Assembly (NCBI RefSeq): GCF_023369855.1
Contig: NZ_JAMBPP010000010.1
Coordinates: 124,001-188,000 of the forward strand
Direction: 5' to 3'
DNA from: Actinotalea alkalitolerans
Lineage (GTDB): Bacteria > Actinomycetota > Actinomycetes > Actinomycetales > Cellulomonadaceae
DNA length: 64,000 nt
A program made the position numbers and the translations under genes. This document shows, piece after piece, positions 34,368-43,485 of this stretch. The notes beneath the pieces are model-generated. The model worked only from the letters and a program-made list of their open reading frames with translations, was not told the DNA's origin and made no database searches. Each line of letters opens with the position of its first letter. Within the stretch, counting starts at the first letter, position 1.

Positions 34368-37115
34368 TCAGGGGACGAACAACTCGTCGAGCTCGCGGCG
34401 TGAGGTGATGCCGAGCTTGCGGTAGATGGTGCGGAGGTGGGCCTCAATGGTGCGTGGGCTGAGGAACAGCTGGACGCCGACCTGACGGGAGCTTGATCCG
34501 GTGGCCACCAGGCGTGCGACCTGCAGCTCCTGGGCGGTGAGCTCGTTGGTCGGCTGGGCGGTTCGTGAACGGGGATGCTCGCCCGTGGCGTGGAGCTCAC
34601 CGGCGGCGCGGGCGGCGAACGCGTCCGCACCCATGTCGCTCAGGAGCCTGTGGGCGGTGCGGAGCTGGTCGCGGGCGTCCTTGCGGCGGCCCTCACGACG
34701 TAGCCACTCGCCGTACACGAGATGGGTCCTGGCCAGGTAGCCCCCCATCCGGCTGTCGCTGAGCTGGTCGATCGCCTCGCGGTAGTGGCTCTCGGCCTCC
34801 GGCCCGGTGGTGGCGAGCGCCTGTGAGCGCGCTGCGATCCCGAGTGCCCACGGCGTGCCGCTGGCGCGAGCCCGGGAGCAGAGCTCGTCCAGGGCATCGG
34901 CCGCGCGTTCCGGCTCACCGGTCCGGGCCGCCGACTCGATGAGCTCGGAGTGGGCGAGGTTGGTGTACGTCAGCTCGGCGGACCCGAAAGCCCGGCTCGC
35001 TGCGGCCCGAGCCGCGGGGTACTCGCCCGTCCCGTTGTGCAGCACCGACAAGGCGTACTGCGCCAGCACAACCTCGGTGTCGTGCCCACGTGCGGCAGAG
35101 TCCCGGACGATGACCGCGTAGATCTCGGAGGTCTCCTGGGCGCGACCGCGCCAGGCCGCGAGGACGAGCTGGGCCTGGAGCAGCGGCACAGCCGTCGTCG
35201 CGGCCGTGATCGACGTCTGCTCAGCGGCCAGCTCGGCGGCACGGGCGAGCTCCCCGGCGAGCACGTGCATGATGGACTGGACGAGCAGGGCAGCCGGGAG
35301 CGTGCCGAGCGCGCCCGCCTCCCGGGCGACCCGGACGTGACGGTCCGCGAGCGTGTGGGCCAACTCGTCGTCGAAGACCGCCAACGCGGTCCTGCTCGCC
35401 AGCCACATCCAGCGGTGGCTGTCGGCGTCCGGCACGGACCCCGGGTGGGGCTGTTCCCGGCCGAAGGCGATGAGTGCCCGGCGCAGCCCCGGCACTCCCG
35501 CCTCGTACCCCCGCGTGAACGTCGTCACGAGTGCGTCGAGCAACAGGTCGGCCGGCTGCGGCGACCTGGGCGGCGCCGGCGCTGCCCGGGCAGCCGCGGC
35601 CACCTGCTTCACGCCCCAGTCCGGGTCGCCGGTGATGATCGCCGCGTCGAGCGCCTGCAGGTAGGTCTCCCGTGCCAAGGCTCCGTCCAACGGGGCCAGT
35701 GCCTCGGCCGCATCGAGCAGCATCTTGGGCCCATCACCGGCACGGCTCCGGCGGAACGCGATCTGCGCCCGCAGCAGCCCGGCCCGCGCCCGCGGCAAGG
35801 GGTCCAACGGCCCGTTGGCTGCGACCGCCAGCAGCTGCAGGGCAGCCTCTGTCGCACCGGCCTCGTGCTTGGCGTGGGCGGCCTCAAGCGCCCGTCGCGC
35901 GCGGGCGGCAGGATCTGGGGACAGCTCGGCCGCCTGCTGCAGGAACGCGCCCGCGGCGGCCACGCCCCCGCGCGCGCGGGCCCGCCCGGCCGAGCGCTCC
36001 AGCCCCGCCGCGGCCTCCTCGTCGGCTCCGAGCACGGCCTGCGCGTGGTGCCATGCCCGGCGATCCGGGTCGGCCCGTGGGTCGGTCGCCTCGGCCAGCG
36101 CGCCGTGGGCGCGACGACGGTCCGGTGGCGCGGCAGCCCGGTACACCGCCGACCGCACCAGCGGGTGACGGAACCGTACTCGTGCACCGATCTGCAGCAG
36201 GCCGGCGGCCTCCGCGGGTACCGCGACCTCGCGAGCAAGCCCCAGGTGGGACGCCACCCGCCACAGCAGAGCCACGTCGCCCGTCGGCTCCACCGCGGCG
36301 ACCAGCAGCAGCAGCTGCGTCTGCGGGGGCAGGCCACCCGCACGGTGCCGGAAGCCCTCCTCCAGACGCAGCGGGACGCTCAGCGTGCCGGGCAGCTCGA
36401 ACCCGCCCGCGGCGTCATCCGCCCCTACGTGGTGCGGCAGCTCCTGCAGCGCCAACGCGTTGCCGGCGGCTTCGGCGAGCACCCGCTCGCGCACCGCCTC
36501 GTCCAGCGGCGTGCGCACCGCGGCATCGAGCAGGGCACGGGCATCGGCGTCGCCGAGCCGCTCCAGACGTATCTCCGGCAACCCGGTGAACGGAGGCCGC
36601 TCGCCGCCGTCGGAGTCGCGCAACCCGAAGATCAGCGCCAACCTCTCGGCGCCCAACCGTCGGGCCACGAACGCCAGGACCTGCGTCGATTCCTCGTCCA
36701 GCCACTGCGCATCGTCCACCAGGCACAGCAGGGCTCGCTCCTCCGCGGCCGCGGCCATCAGGTTCAGGGTGGCCAGCCCCACCAGGAATCGGTCCGGCGC
36801 GGCGCCACCGTGGAGCCCGAAGGCCACTCCGAGAGCGGCCTGGTGCGACTCGGGCAGCGCTGTGATGCGGTCCAGCAAGGGAGCGCACAGCTGGTGCAGA
36901 CCGGCGAAGGCGAACTGCGTCTCGGACTCGAAGCCGACCGAGGACTCGACTCGGAATCCCGCGGTCTCAGCCATGTGCCGTGCGTGCTCGAGAACCGCGG
37001 TCTTGCCGATACCGGCCTCCCCGCGCACCACCAGAGGCCCGCTCAGCCCAGACCTGGCCGAGGACAGGAGCGTGTCGACCGCCTCGCGCTCTCGGGATCG
37101 ACCCACCAGATCCAT
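34368..37115 (-). CDS. Large ATP-binding LuxR-family regulator (LAL), copy 2
   Basis: ATG 37115 (MDLVGRSREREAVD) gives 915 residues and the same plan as copy 1: Walker A GEAGIGKTAVL, Walker B LLCLVDDAQWLDE, and a LuxR helix-turn-helix (LTAQELQVARLVATGSSSRQ, then LSPRTIEAHLRTIYRKLGI). Long blocks are near-identical to copy 1 (for example VRFRHPLVRSAVY), showing a duplication. No clear target gene lies directly downstream, as it converges on the oxidoreductase. The 285 bp upstream (37116-37400) hold no recognisable gene. Confidence 0.9.
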   Translation of the reverse strand: MDLVGRSREREAVDTLLSSARSGLSGPLVVRGEAGIGKTAVLEHARHMAETAGFRVESSVGFESETQFAFAGLHQLCAPLLDRITALPESHQAALGVAFGLHGGAAPDRFLVGLATLNLMAAAAEERALLCLVDDAQWLDEESTQVLAFVARRLGAERLALIFGLRDSDGGERPPFTGLPEIRLERLGDADARALLDAAVRTPLDEAVRERVLAEAAGNALALQELPHHVGADDAAGGFELPGTLSVPLRLEEGFRHRAGGLPPQTQLLLLVAAVEPTGDVALLWRVASHLGLAREVAVPAEAAGLLQIGARVRFRHPLVRSAVYRAAAPPDRRRAHGALAEATDPRADPDRRAWHHAQAVLGADEEAAAGLERSAGRARARGGVAAAGAFLQQAAELSPDPAARARRALEAAHAKHEAGATEAALQLLAVAANGPLDPLPRARAGLLRAQIAFRRSRAGDGPKMLLDAAEALAPLDGALARETYLQALDAAIITGDPDWGVKQVAAAARAAPAPPRSPQPADLLLDALVTTFTRGYEAGVPGLRRALIAFGREQPHPGSVPDADSHRWMWLASRTALAVFDDELAHTLADRHVRVAREAGALGTLPAALLVQSIMHVLAGELARAAELAAEQTSITAATTAVPLLQAQLVLAAWRGRAQETSEIYAVIVRDSAARGHDTEVVLAQYALSVLHNGTGEYPAARAAASRAFGSAELTYTNLAHSELIESAARTGEPERAADALDELCSRARASGTPWALGIAARSQALATTGPEAESHYREAIDQLSDSRMGGYLARTHLVYGEWLRREGRRKDARDQLRTAHRLLSDMGADAFAARAAGELHATGEHPRSRTAQPTNELTAQELQVARLVATGSSSRQVGVQLFLSPRTIEAHLRTIYRKLGITSRRELDELFVP

Positions 37116-37400
37116 CAGGTCGTGCTCCCGTCGAAGCGCCGGACTAGGAGCCCCCACCTTAAGGATGTTGCGAGGCGGGTCCTCACCCGCCACGTTCTCG
37201 ATGGCCTCGGTGGTGCGGGTTCGCGAGGTCCTGCACCGCCCCGGCGTGATCCGCTGGAGTTGGTGCAGGGACAGACGGTCGGTCGCGGTCTCCGCCGAGT
37301 GTCTGGTCTGGTCAGACGTCGCGTGGTCAGCAGGACCGCTCCCGCCGTCAGCCCTTCGCCAGCGACCACCGGTGCATGGCGAGGGACCTGACTGCGCGTA

Positions 37401-38345
37401 TCACTTGCTGTCGGTGCGGCCGATCCGATCGGTACTGCTGATGAATGCGGCGCGGGCTGTGGGCCAGCTGTTCTCGTCGACGTGCAGAGCGGTCCGAAGG
37501 TAGGCAGTGCTCATACCCTGGATGACGGCCACCCGCTCCGGGTTCTCGTCGGTGGTCTCGGCCACTTCGTATCCGACGATTCCGCCGAGCGCGTGCTCGG
37601 CATCGCAAAAGGTGAGGAGGTCGGTGGCACCGGGGCTGTAGGTATAGGCGTCGGTGAACCAGTCGGGTCCGCGGCTAGACATCTTGGACTGGTCGTGGTC
37701 GCCAGCGACCACGAGCGTGGGGGTCGTCAGCTCCTGGAACGAGGGGCGCATGAACGGGAAGTTCGCCTGCGCGAACGGATGCAGGTCATGGCCGCCGAGA
37801 CCGGTTGCGGCGAACAGGATGCCGGCGGTGACGCGATTGTCGGACATGTCCTCGCCGACCTGGCCTGCTTTGTCGAGGATCCGCGCACCGAGGAGCGACT
37901 GCGCCGTCTGTCCGCCCCAGGAGTGGCCGGTGGCGGCGACGCGCCTGCGGTCGATGCGGCCGGCAAGCCCGGGAACGGCGGCCTCGATGGTGTCGAGCTG
38001 GTCGAGGATGCGGGTGAGATCCGCGATCCTCTCGGTCCAGATCGTCGGGAACACCGGGTGATCGAACCCGAAACCGTTCCGGCGTGAGTCCAAGTGCGTG
38101 GGTTGGATCACGACGAACCCGCGGGATGCCCAGAACGCCGTGAGCGGCGCATACCCGTCGAGGTTCCACCCGTTGCCGTGAGAGAACACCACAACGGGGA
38201 GATTGGTGCCATTTGCCGGAGCGGACACTCGCACCTCCAGCGGAACCGGCCGATCCGGGGCGGACAGCTGGACGGGGGCTACGGAGACGACCGGAGCGCC
38301 GGCACCGATGATGCCGTCCAACGTGTTGAGGAGTGATGAGGTCAT
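37401..38345 (-). CDS. Cytoplasmic alpha/beta hydrolase (dienelactone hydrolase or chlorophyllase-like)
   Basis: ATG 38345 gives 314 residues without a signal peptide. The oxyanion strand VVVFSHGNGWNLDGY, the nucleophile elbow ATGHSWGGQTA, the acid VVAGDHDQS and a late histidine (CDAEHALGG) form an alpha/beta-hydrolase triad, close to the PET hydrolase/dienelactone hydrolase/chlorophyllase group. It diverges from a TetR gene over 117 bp that contains two strong inverted repeats, so expression is probably repressed by that TetR. Confidence 0.85.
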   Translation of the reverse strand: MTSSLLNTLDGIIGAGAPVVSVAPVQLSAPDRPVPLEVRVSAPANGTNLPVVVFSHGNGWNLDGYAPLTAFWASRGFVVIQPTHLDSRRNGFGFDHPVFPTIWTERIADLTRILDQLDTIEAAVPGLAGRIDRRRVAATGHSWGGQTAQSLLGARILDKAGQVGEDMSDNRVTAGILFAATGLGGHDLHPFAQANFPFMRPSFQELTTPTLVVAGDHDQSKMSSRGPDWFTDAYTYSPGATDLLTFCDAEHALGGIVGYEVAETTDENPERVAVIQGMSTAYLRTALHVDENSWPTARAAFISSTDRIGRTDSK

Positions 38346-38375
38346 TGGCGAGTTCCTTCGAAAGGGCGCGCTCTG

Positions 38376-38416
38376 CGATACTAGTATCGGAGCGTCGTTC
38401 CGCAACGATACGGAAC
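38376..38416. promoter_or_regulatory. Two inverted repeats, probable TetR operators
   Basis: The perfect palindrome CGATACTAGTATCG is at 38376-38389 and GTTCCG...CGGAAC at 38397-38416, in the divergent region between the hydrolase and TetR genes. Their position close to both starts fits shared repression. Confidence 0.6.
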
Positions 38417-38462
38417 CGTGCTCCGTAAAGCAAGTACGTGCGATCTTTGTGAGGACGGGCAC

Positions 38463-39062
38463 ATGGCTGACATCCAGAGCGAGAGGTCGCGCGTCGCGAA
38501 GTCCAAGAACGTGGGCCGCCCGCGTCGGAGCGAGCAGGCCCTTCTTGAGGCAGCCGGAGCGGTCTTCGTGACGTCCGGCGTCGACGCTCCGGTACGGGAC
38601 ATCGCGGCGAAGGCCGGCGTCGGCGTCGGGACGATCTACCGTCACTTTCCGACCCGTCCGGAGCTTGTGGTAGCGGTCTACCGGCACCAGGTCGAGGCGT
38701 GTGCCGACGCCGGCCCACAGCTACTCGCCGAGAGCGCGACGCCCGAGGAGGCCTTGCGGGCATGGGTGGCCTTGTTCGTGGAGTTCCTCGTCACCAAGCA
38801 CGGGCTCGCTGGCGCACTGCAGGGAGACAGTGCCGGGTCCGACGCTCTGCATACCTACTTCGTCGGCCGTCTCGTCCCGGTATGCGGCTCGCTTCTCGAG
38901 GCAGCGCTCGCGTCGATTGATGCAGCTCCGCCGGTCGATGCGTACAACGTGCTCAAGGGCATCGGGAACCTCTGCATCGGTGCTGCAGGCGACGCCCAGT
39001 ACGAAGCTGCTGTTCTCGTGCAGCTGCTCATCTCGGGCGTGCTCGCCGGGCGAGCTCGATAA
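38463..39062 (+). CDS. TetR-family regulator of the alpha/beta hydrolase
   Basis: ATG 38463 gives 199 residues with GRPRRSEQALLEAAGAVF, the helix-turn-helix VRDIAAKAGVGVGTIYRH and FPTRPELVVAVYRHQVE. The C-terminal domain resembles the SbtR-like group. It is divergent from the hydrolase at 37401-38345 and probably controls it. Confidence 0.88.
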   Translation: MADIQSERSRVAKSKNVGRPRRSEQALLEAAGAVFVTSGVDAPVRDIAAKAGVGVGTIYRHFPTRPELVVAVYRHQVEACADAGPQLLAESATPEEALRAWVALFVEFLVTKHGLAGALQGDSAGSDALHTYFVGRLVPVCGSLLEAALASIDAAPPVDAYNVLKGIGNLCIGAAGDAQYEAAVLVQLLISGVLAGRAR

Positions 39063-39132
39063 TCAAGCGACTACATCCTCGCGGAGCACGAAAGAAAGCG
39101 AAAGCTGGGCCACTTGCCGCTGCGACTCACAA

Positions 39133-40329
39133 TCAACGCGGGAACACGCCTCGTCTCCCGAGCGCCACGACCAGCAGCGCAACGGCGGAGAGGATCACCA
39201 TCGCAGCGGGCAAGGTCGCGGACCCGAGTCCGTCCACAAGCCCAGCGCCGAGGCTGGCTCCGCCGAAGATGGCCAGATTGAAGACGGTGGTGAGCATCGC
39301 ATTCGCATCATCCGCGCTTTCGCCCGCGGCGTTGCCGATCGCCGTCTGCAACTGGGTCGCCGCGCCGCCGAACGCGATTCCCCAGATCACGATCGCCACG
39401 ATGGTCGCGGCGAGAGCACCGGGCAGGGCCAGCAAGATGACGCCGGAGACGATGAACCCGGCCGTGCTGACGAGGGTCAGCCGGCCCAGTGCGCGGTCGA
39501 TGAACGCACCTGTGCCCCAGACCCCGACGAGTGCGGCGACGCCGAACATGCCCAAGGCCACGTCCGGCCGCAGCCCTGCACCTGATCCAGCGAGGTACGG
39601 GGCGATGTAGGTGTACAGCAAGTTGTGCGCCAACATCCAGGCGAACACGACCGCAAGGACCGTCGCAACACCTGGGATGGCCGCCACCCGTCCGATCGAG
39701 ATGCGGGCCTCAGCTCGCTGCCCGGGGGCATCCGGCACAACGGCGAGAACCAGCGCCACGACGACGATGGTGAGTGCCGACATAGACGCGAACGCCCACC
39801 GCCATCCGACTGCATCGCCGAGCCACGAGCCGAGAGGGGTGCCGATCGACAGGGCCACTGGGGTCCCGGCCATCGCGATCGCGAGCGCGCGGCCCGCCAG
39901 CTCCGGGGCAACGATTCGTCGCGCGTACCCGGCGAGCATGGCCCACAGCAACCCGGAGAAGGCGCCGGCGATGACACGCGCCATGAGCGCTACACCGAAC
40001 GTCGGCGCCGCAGCCATCACTGTGTTGGCGAACAGGAAGCCGAGCAGGCCGATCACGAGCAGCCGCTTGCGGGCGAGGCCACGGGTGAGAGCCATGGCAG
40101 GGATAGCGGCGCCGACGGTGCCGAGAGCGTAGGCGGCGACCAGCTGGCCCGCGGTGCCCTCGCTGACCGCGTACTCGGCGACGAGCTGCGGCAGCAGGCC
40201 GGCCGGCAGCGTCTCGGTGGTGATGACGATGAATCCCGCCAAGGCCATCACCGCGAGAGCTGTCACTGGCAACCGGTCGGGTGGGGCCGTGGCAACCGGC
40301 GGGCCGATCGGCTGGGTGTGAGTGCGCAC
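39133..40329 (-). CDS. MFS exporter (AraJ/CmlR-type)
   Basis: GTG 40329 follows GGAGGAG and gives 398 residues with twelve predicted membrane segments. The loop 2-3 motif GLARKRLLVIGLLGFLFAN and the segment RVIAGAFSGLLWAM are typical of drug/sugar efflux MFS proteins of the AraJ/chloramphenicol-resistance group. A divergent TetR gene across about 100 bp probably represses it. Likely exports a drug or metabolite. The substrate cannot be told. Confidence 0.88.
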   Translation of the reverse strand: MRTHTQPIGPPVATAPPDRLPVTALAVMALAGFIVITTETLPAGLLPQLVAEYAVSEGTAGQLVAAYALGTVGAAIPAMALTRGLARKRLLVIGLLGFLFANTVMAAAPTFGVALMARVIAGAFSGLLWAMLAGYARRIVAPELAGRALAIAMAGTPVALSIGTPLGSWLGDAVGWRWAFASMSALTIVVVALVLAVVPDAPGQRAEARISIGRVAAIPGVATVLAVVFAWMLAHNLLYTYIAPYLAGSGAGLRPDVALGMFGVAALVGVWGTGAFIDRALGRLTLVSTAGFIVSGVILLALPGALAATIVAIVIWGIAFGGAATQLQTAIGNAAGESADDANAMLTTVFNLAIFGGASLGAGLVDGLGSATLPAAMVILSAVALLVVALGRRGVFPR

Positions 40330-40427
40330 TGGGTCTCCTCCGCGATTATGGATCGAATGAGCCAATATTCACGGACCGGGCGACCATGTGTCAAACTGGA
40401 CCAACCGATCCGAAAGCGGGGGACTGG

Positions 40428-41033
40428 ATGGCGAGCGCGGGGCGACCCCGCACCTTCATCGAGCACGACGTGCTCGATGCGGCTATGCGGGTCTTCTGGA
40501 AGTACGGGTATGAGGCCGCTTCGCTAGCCCAGCTCCGGGCGGCGACCGGGCTCTCGTCGGCGAGCCTCTATGGGGCGTTCGGCTCGAAGGAGGGACTCTT
40601 CGAGCGCGTCGTCGCGCACTACATCGCCGGCCCGGGCCAGGTCACCGACATCGTCGGCGACCAGTCTCTCGACCCGGTGGAGGCCGTCTCCCGGATGCTG
40701 CATGGCTCGATCGACATGCAGGCCGACAGTTCCCACCCGGCTGGCTGCCTGGTGGCGCTCTCGGCAACCGTCGGTGCCGAGACGGCGGAGACTTCCGCGG
40801 CTCGCTCCATCGTGGCCGCTCGCAGGCAGGCCGATCGCTCGAGGATCGAGGCCTGCGTGCGACGGGGGGTGCGAGAGCGTGTGTTGCGTGACGATCTGGA
40901 CCCGGACGTGATGACAGCGCTCGTTCACACCTTCTTGCTCGGCGTCTCGACGCAACTGCGCGACGGTGCTGACCCGGCACCGCTGCATGCAAGTGTGGAC
41001 GTCCTGCTTGGTGCACTGACGCAGCCCGGCTGA
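40428..41033 (+). CDS. TetR-family regulator of the MFS exporter
   Basis: ATG 40428 (MASAGRPRTFIEHDVLDAAM) gives 201 residues. ATG 40386 is possible but less typical. The helix-turn-helix is SLAQLRAATGLSSASLYGAF followed by GSKEGLFERVV, as in the AcrR/TetR_C-type regulators with HPAGCLVALSAT, a motif common to regulators that sense reactive or aromatic compounds. Divergent from the exporter. Confidence 0.87.
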   Translation: MASAGRPRTFIEHDVLDAAMRVFWKYGYEAASLAQLRAATGLSSASLYGAFGSKEGLFERVVAHYIAGPGQVTDIVGDQSLDPVEAVSRMLHGSIDMQADSSHPAGCLVALSATVGAETAETSAARSIVAARRQADRSRIEACVRRGVRERVLRDDLDPDVMTALVHTFLLGVSTQLRDGADPAPLHASVDVLLGALTQPG

Positions 41034-41150
41034 CACGCCGTAGATGCTCGGTGAGATGTCGAGCCGGCGGCGCTACGAACTTGCCGAAACCCAGCGGCCG
41101 ACTGTTGGTGGGGCGCCCGGAATCGCGCGTGAGGTTTGGTAGCGTCAGCG

Positions 41151-41165
41151 TAGACAACGTTGACG
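41151..41165. promoter_or_regulatory. LacI-type operator upstream of the first LacI gene
   Basis: CAACGTTG at 41155-41162, within TAGACAACGTTGACG, is the same core found at the transporter and binding-protein promoters at 49841 and 52601. It lies 45 bp before the LacI start and suggests autoregulation. Confidence 0.65.
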
Positions 41166-41206
41166 TCTTCGTGCGATCGGTCGCGCCGATGGGGGTGGTG
41201 CCAGAT

Positions 41207-42319
41207 ATGGATGCTGCCGGCGACGACGAGCGAGTCAACGATGCGGTGCCCGACCGGGAACCGGAGCGATCGCGCCCGACGCAGGTGTCGGCGCCACCGA
41301 AAGGGTTCGGCAAGGCTGTCACCCTGCTTGACGTCGCAGCCCATGCCGGGGTGTCGTTCAAGACGGTCTCGCGCGTCGTCAACGGTGAGCCGAACGTGCG
41401 CCCCGAGACCACCGCGAAGGTGCTTGTCGCCGTCGACGCGCTTCAGTACCGCCCGAACCAGGTGGCGCGGAACCTGCGGCGGCGGCGCTCGGGCTTCCTG
41501 GCACTTCTCGTGCCCCACCTCAACCAGCCGTACTTCGCGGCTCTCGCGTCGTGGGTGAGCCACGCGGCAAAGGCCTACGGGCGAACGCTGATTATCGAGG
41601 AGACGTCTGCGGATCCCGAGCAGGAGGCGGAGGTTCTGGACGCGCTGGCGTCGCGGCTGGTCGACGGGGTGATCTTCTCGCCCCTGGTGACCACACGCGA
41701 TGTGCTGCGCTCGAGGATGATGGCGATGCCCATCGTGACGGTCGGTGAGCACTTCGAGCCCGAGGAGGGCGACCATGTCGCCATCGACAACGTGGGAGCG
41801 GCGGATGCCGTCACGGAGCATGTCCTCGCATCCGGGCGGCGGCGGATCGCGGTTATTGGACGTGAGCCGGGCGAAGGCACGGGTGGGCAACGGTGGGCCG
41901 GCGTCATCCGTGCACACGACAGGCGCGGGCTCACGGCGGATCCCGACCTAGCCGTCCCGGTCACCTACTACGGGCGGGCCGAGGGGGCTGAGGCGATGGG
42001 GCATCTCCTCAGTCGGGCACCTGAGATCGACGCAGTCATTTGCTTCAGCGACCTTCTGGCCGTCGGCGCGCTCCGGACGCTGCGGGAGCATGGCGTTTCC
42101 GTCCCCGGAGATGTGGCAGTTTCGGGGTTCGACGACATCGAGGAGACGCGGTTCACGGCTCCGCGACTGACCACCGTGTCGCCGGACATCGAGCGGCTGG
42201 CAACCGAGGCAGTGAGGCTGCTCGTCCGGCGTGTGGAGAATCCGCAGGTGCCGCCTCAGCATGTCCGCGTGCCGTTCACGCTGGCGATCCGCGGCAGCAC
42301 CGACGCCGCTCAGCCTTAA
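41207..42319 (+). CDS. LacI-family regulator, probably of the sulfated-glycan genes
   Basis: ATG 41207 (ATG 41189 is also possible) gives 370 residues with a long polar N-terminal tail before the helix-turn-helix (TLLDVAAHAGVSFKTVSRVV) and hinge (YRPNQVARNL). The sugar-binding domain has the usual LVDGVIFSPL, HVAIDNVGAADAVTEHVL and VSGFDDIE motifs. It converges on dgoD. The shared CAACGTTG operator at its own promoter and at two promoters of the locus suggests it represses the regulon until a pathway intermediate binds. Confidence 0.88.
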   Translation: MDAAGDDERVNDAVPDREPERSRPTQVSAPPKGFGKAVTLLDVAAHAGVSFKTVSRVVNGEPNVRPETTAKVLVAVDALQYRPNQVARNLRRRRSGFLALLVPHLNQPYFAALASWVSHAAKAYGRTLIIEETSADPEQEAEVLDALASRLVDGVIFSPLVTTRDVLRSRMMAMPIVTVGEHFEPEEGDHVAIDNVGAADAVTEHVLASGRRRIAVIGREPGEGTGGQRWAGVIRAHDRRGLTADPDLAVPVTYYGRAEGAEAMGHLLSRAPEIDAVICFSDLLAVGALRTLREHGVSVPGDVAVSGFDDIEETRFTAPRLTTVSPDIERLATEAVRLLVRRVENPQVPPQHVRVPFTLAIRGSTDAAQP

Positions 42320-42336
42320 CCTCGCCGGGTCAGGAG

Positions 42337-43485
42337 TCACCACTCGGCGACCGACCCGTCGGAGTGCCGCCACAGCGGATTGCGCCACCTATGCCCGAGC
42401 ATGGCTCGAGCGACTACGGCGTCCTCGTCGACTTCGATGCCGAGCCCGGGCCCCGACGGGATCGCGACATGGCCGTCGTCGTACCTGAAGACGCCGGGGT
42501 CGACCAGGTAGTCGAGGATGTCATTCCCGACGTTGTAGTGGATGCCCAGGCTCTGCTCCTGGATGAACGCGTTGTGGCTGAGAGCGTCGACCTGGAGGCA
42601 CGCGGCGAGGGCGATCGGTCCGAGAGGGCAGTGCAGCGCGATGGCCACGTCGTAGGCTTCCGCCATCGTCGCGATCTTCCGCGCCTCGGTGATGCCGCCG
42701 CAGTGCGACGGGTCCGGTTGCAGGATGTCGACGGCGCCCGAAGCGAGCAGGCGCTTGACATCCCACCGCGAGTAGAGGCGCTCGCCCAACGCTATCGGCG
42801 TGGGACTCTCGCGCAGTACATCGAGGATCCCGTCGATGTTCTCACTGAGGACGGGCTCCTCGATGAACATCAACCGGAAGGGAGCGAGCTCTCTCAGCAA
42901 CACCTTCGCCATCGGGCGCTGTACCCGACCGTGGAAGTCGACACCCACACCGATGTGCGGCCCGACGGCGTCGCGGACCGCCGCGACGCTCGCGACTGCC
43001 CGGTCGATCTTGTCCCATGTGTCGACGATCTGGAGCTCGGCCGTCCCATTCATCTTCACGGCACTGAAGCCGGCCGCGACTGCAGCGCGGGCTGCGTCCG
43101 CGGTCTCAGCCGGACGGTCCCCGCCGATCCAGGTGTACACCCGCATCCTGTCCCGCACCGGACCGCCGAGGAGGCGGTGCACCGGTACCCCGTGGTACTT
43201 GCCGGTGATGTCCCACAGAGCCTGGTCGATACCGGCGATGGCGCTCATGAGGATCGGGCCGCCACGGTAGAAGCCTCCGCGGTACAGGACCGTCCACAGG
43301 TCCTCGATCCGGGTCGGGTCACTGCCGATCAGGTGGTCCGACATCTCCTCAACCGCCGCCGCGACCGTAGCGGCGCGGCCCTCGACAACCGGTTCGCCCC
43401 ATCCGACGATGCCTTCATCGGTCTCGATCTTGAGGAACAGCCAGCGCGGGGGAACGAGGTAGGTGCGGACTGCCGTGATCTTCAC
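42337..43485 (-). CDS. dgoD: D-galactonate dehydratase
   Basis: GTG 43485 overlaps the aldolase stop (GTGA) and gives 382 residues. The sequence follows E. coli DgoD closely: KITAVRTYLVPPRW, FLKIETDEGIVGWGEPVVEG, FYRGGPILMSAIAGIDQALW, GVDFHGRVQRPMAKVL, FIEEPVL, HCPLGPIALAACLQ and the ending WRNPLWRHSDGSVAEW. This enolase-superfamily enzyme removes water from D-galactonate to give 2-dehydro-3-deoxy-D-galactonate. Metal ligands are expected in the D-x-H and E-E-P motifs, both present. Last gene of the minus-strand operon. Confidence 0.95.
   Translation of the reverse strand: MKITAVRTYLVPPRWLFLKIETDEGIVGWGEPVVEGRAATVAAAVEEMSDHLIGSDPTRIEDLWTVLYRGGFYRGGPILMSAIAGIDQALWDITGKYHGVPVHRLLGGPVRDRMRVYTWIGGDRPAETADAARAAVAAGFSAVKMNGTAELQIVDTWDKIDRAVASVAAVRDAVGPHIGVGVDFHGRVQRPMAKVLLRELAPFRLMFIEEPVLSENIDGILDVLRESPTPIALGERLYSRWDVKRLLASGAVDILQPDPSHCGGITEARKIATMAEAYDVAIALHCPLGPIALAACLQVDALSHNAFIQEQSLGIHYNVGNDILDYLVDPGVFRYDDGHVAIPSGPGLGIEVDEDAVVARAMLGHRWRNPLWRHSDGSVAEW

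Noticed and set aside
34950-37391. 813-residue plus-strand frame opposite the second LuxR gene
   Set aside because: It is the antisense shadow of a well-supported LuxR regulator and is rich in R, G, Q and H with no motifs.
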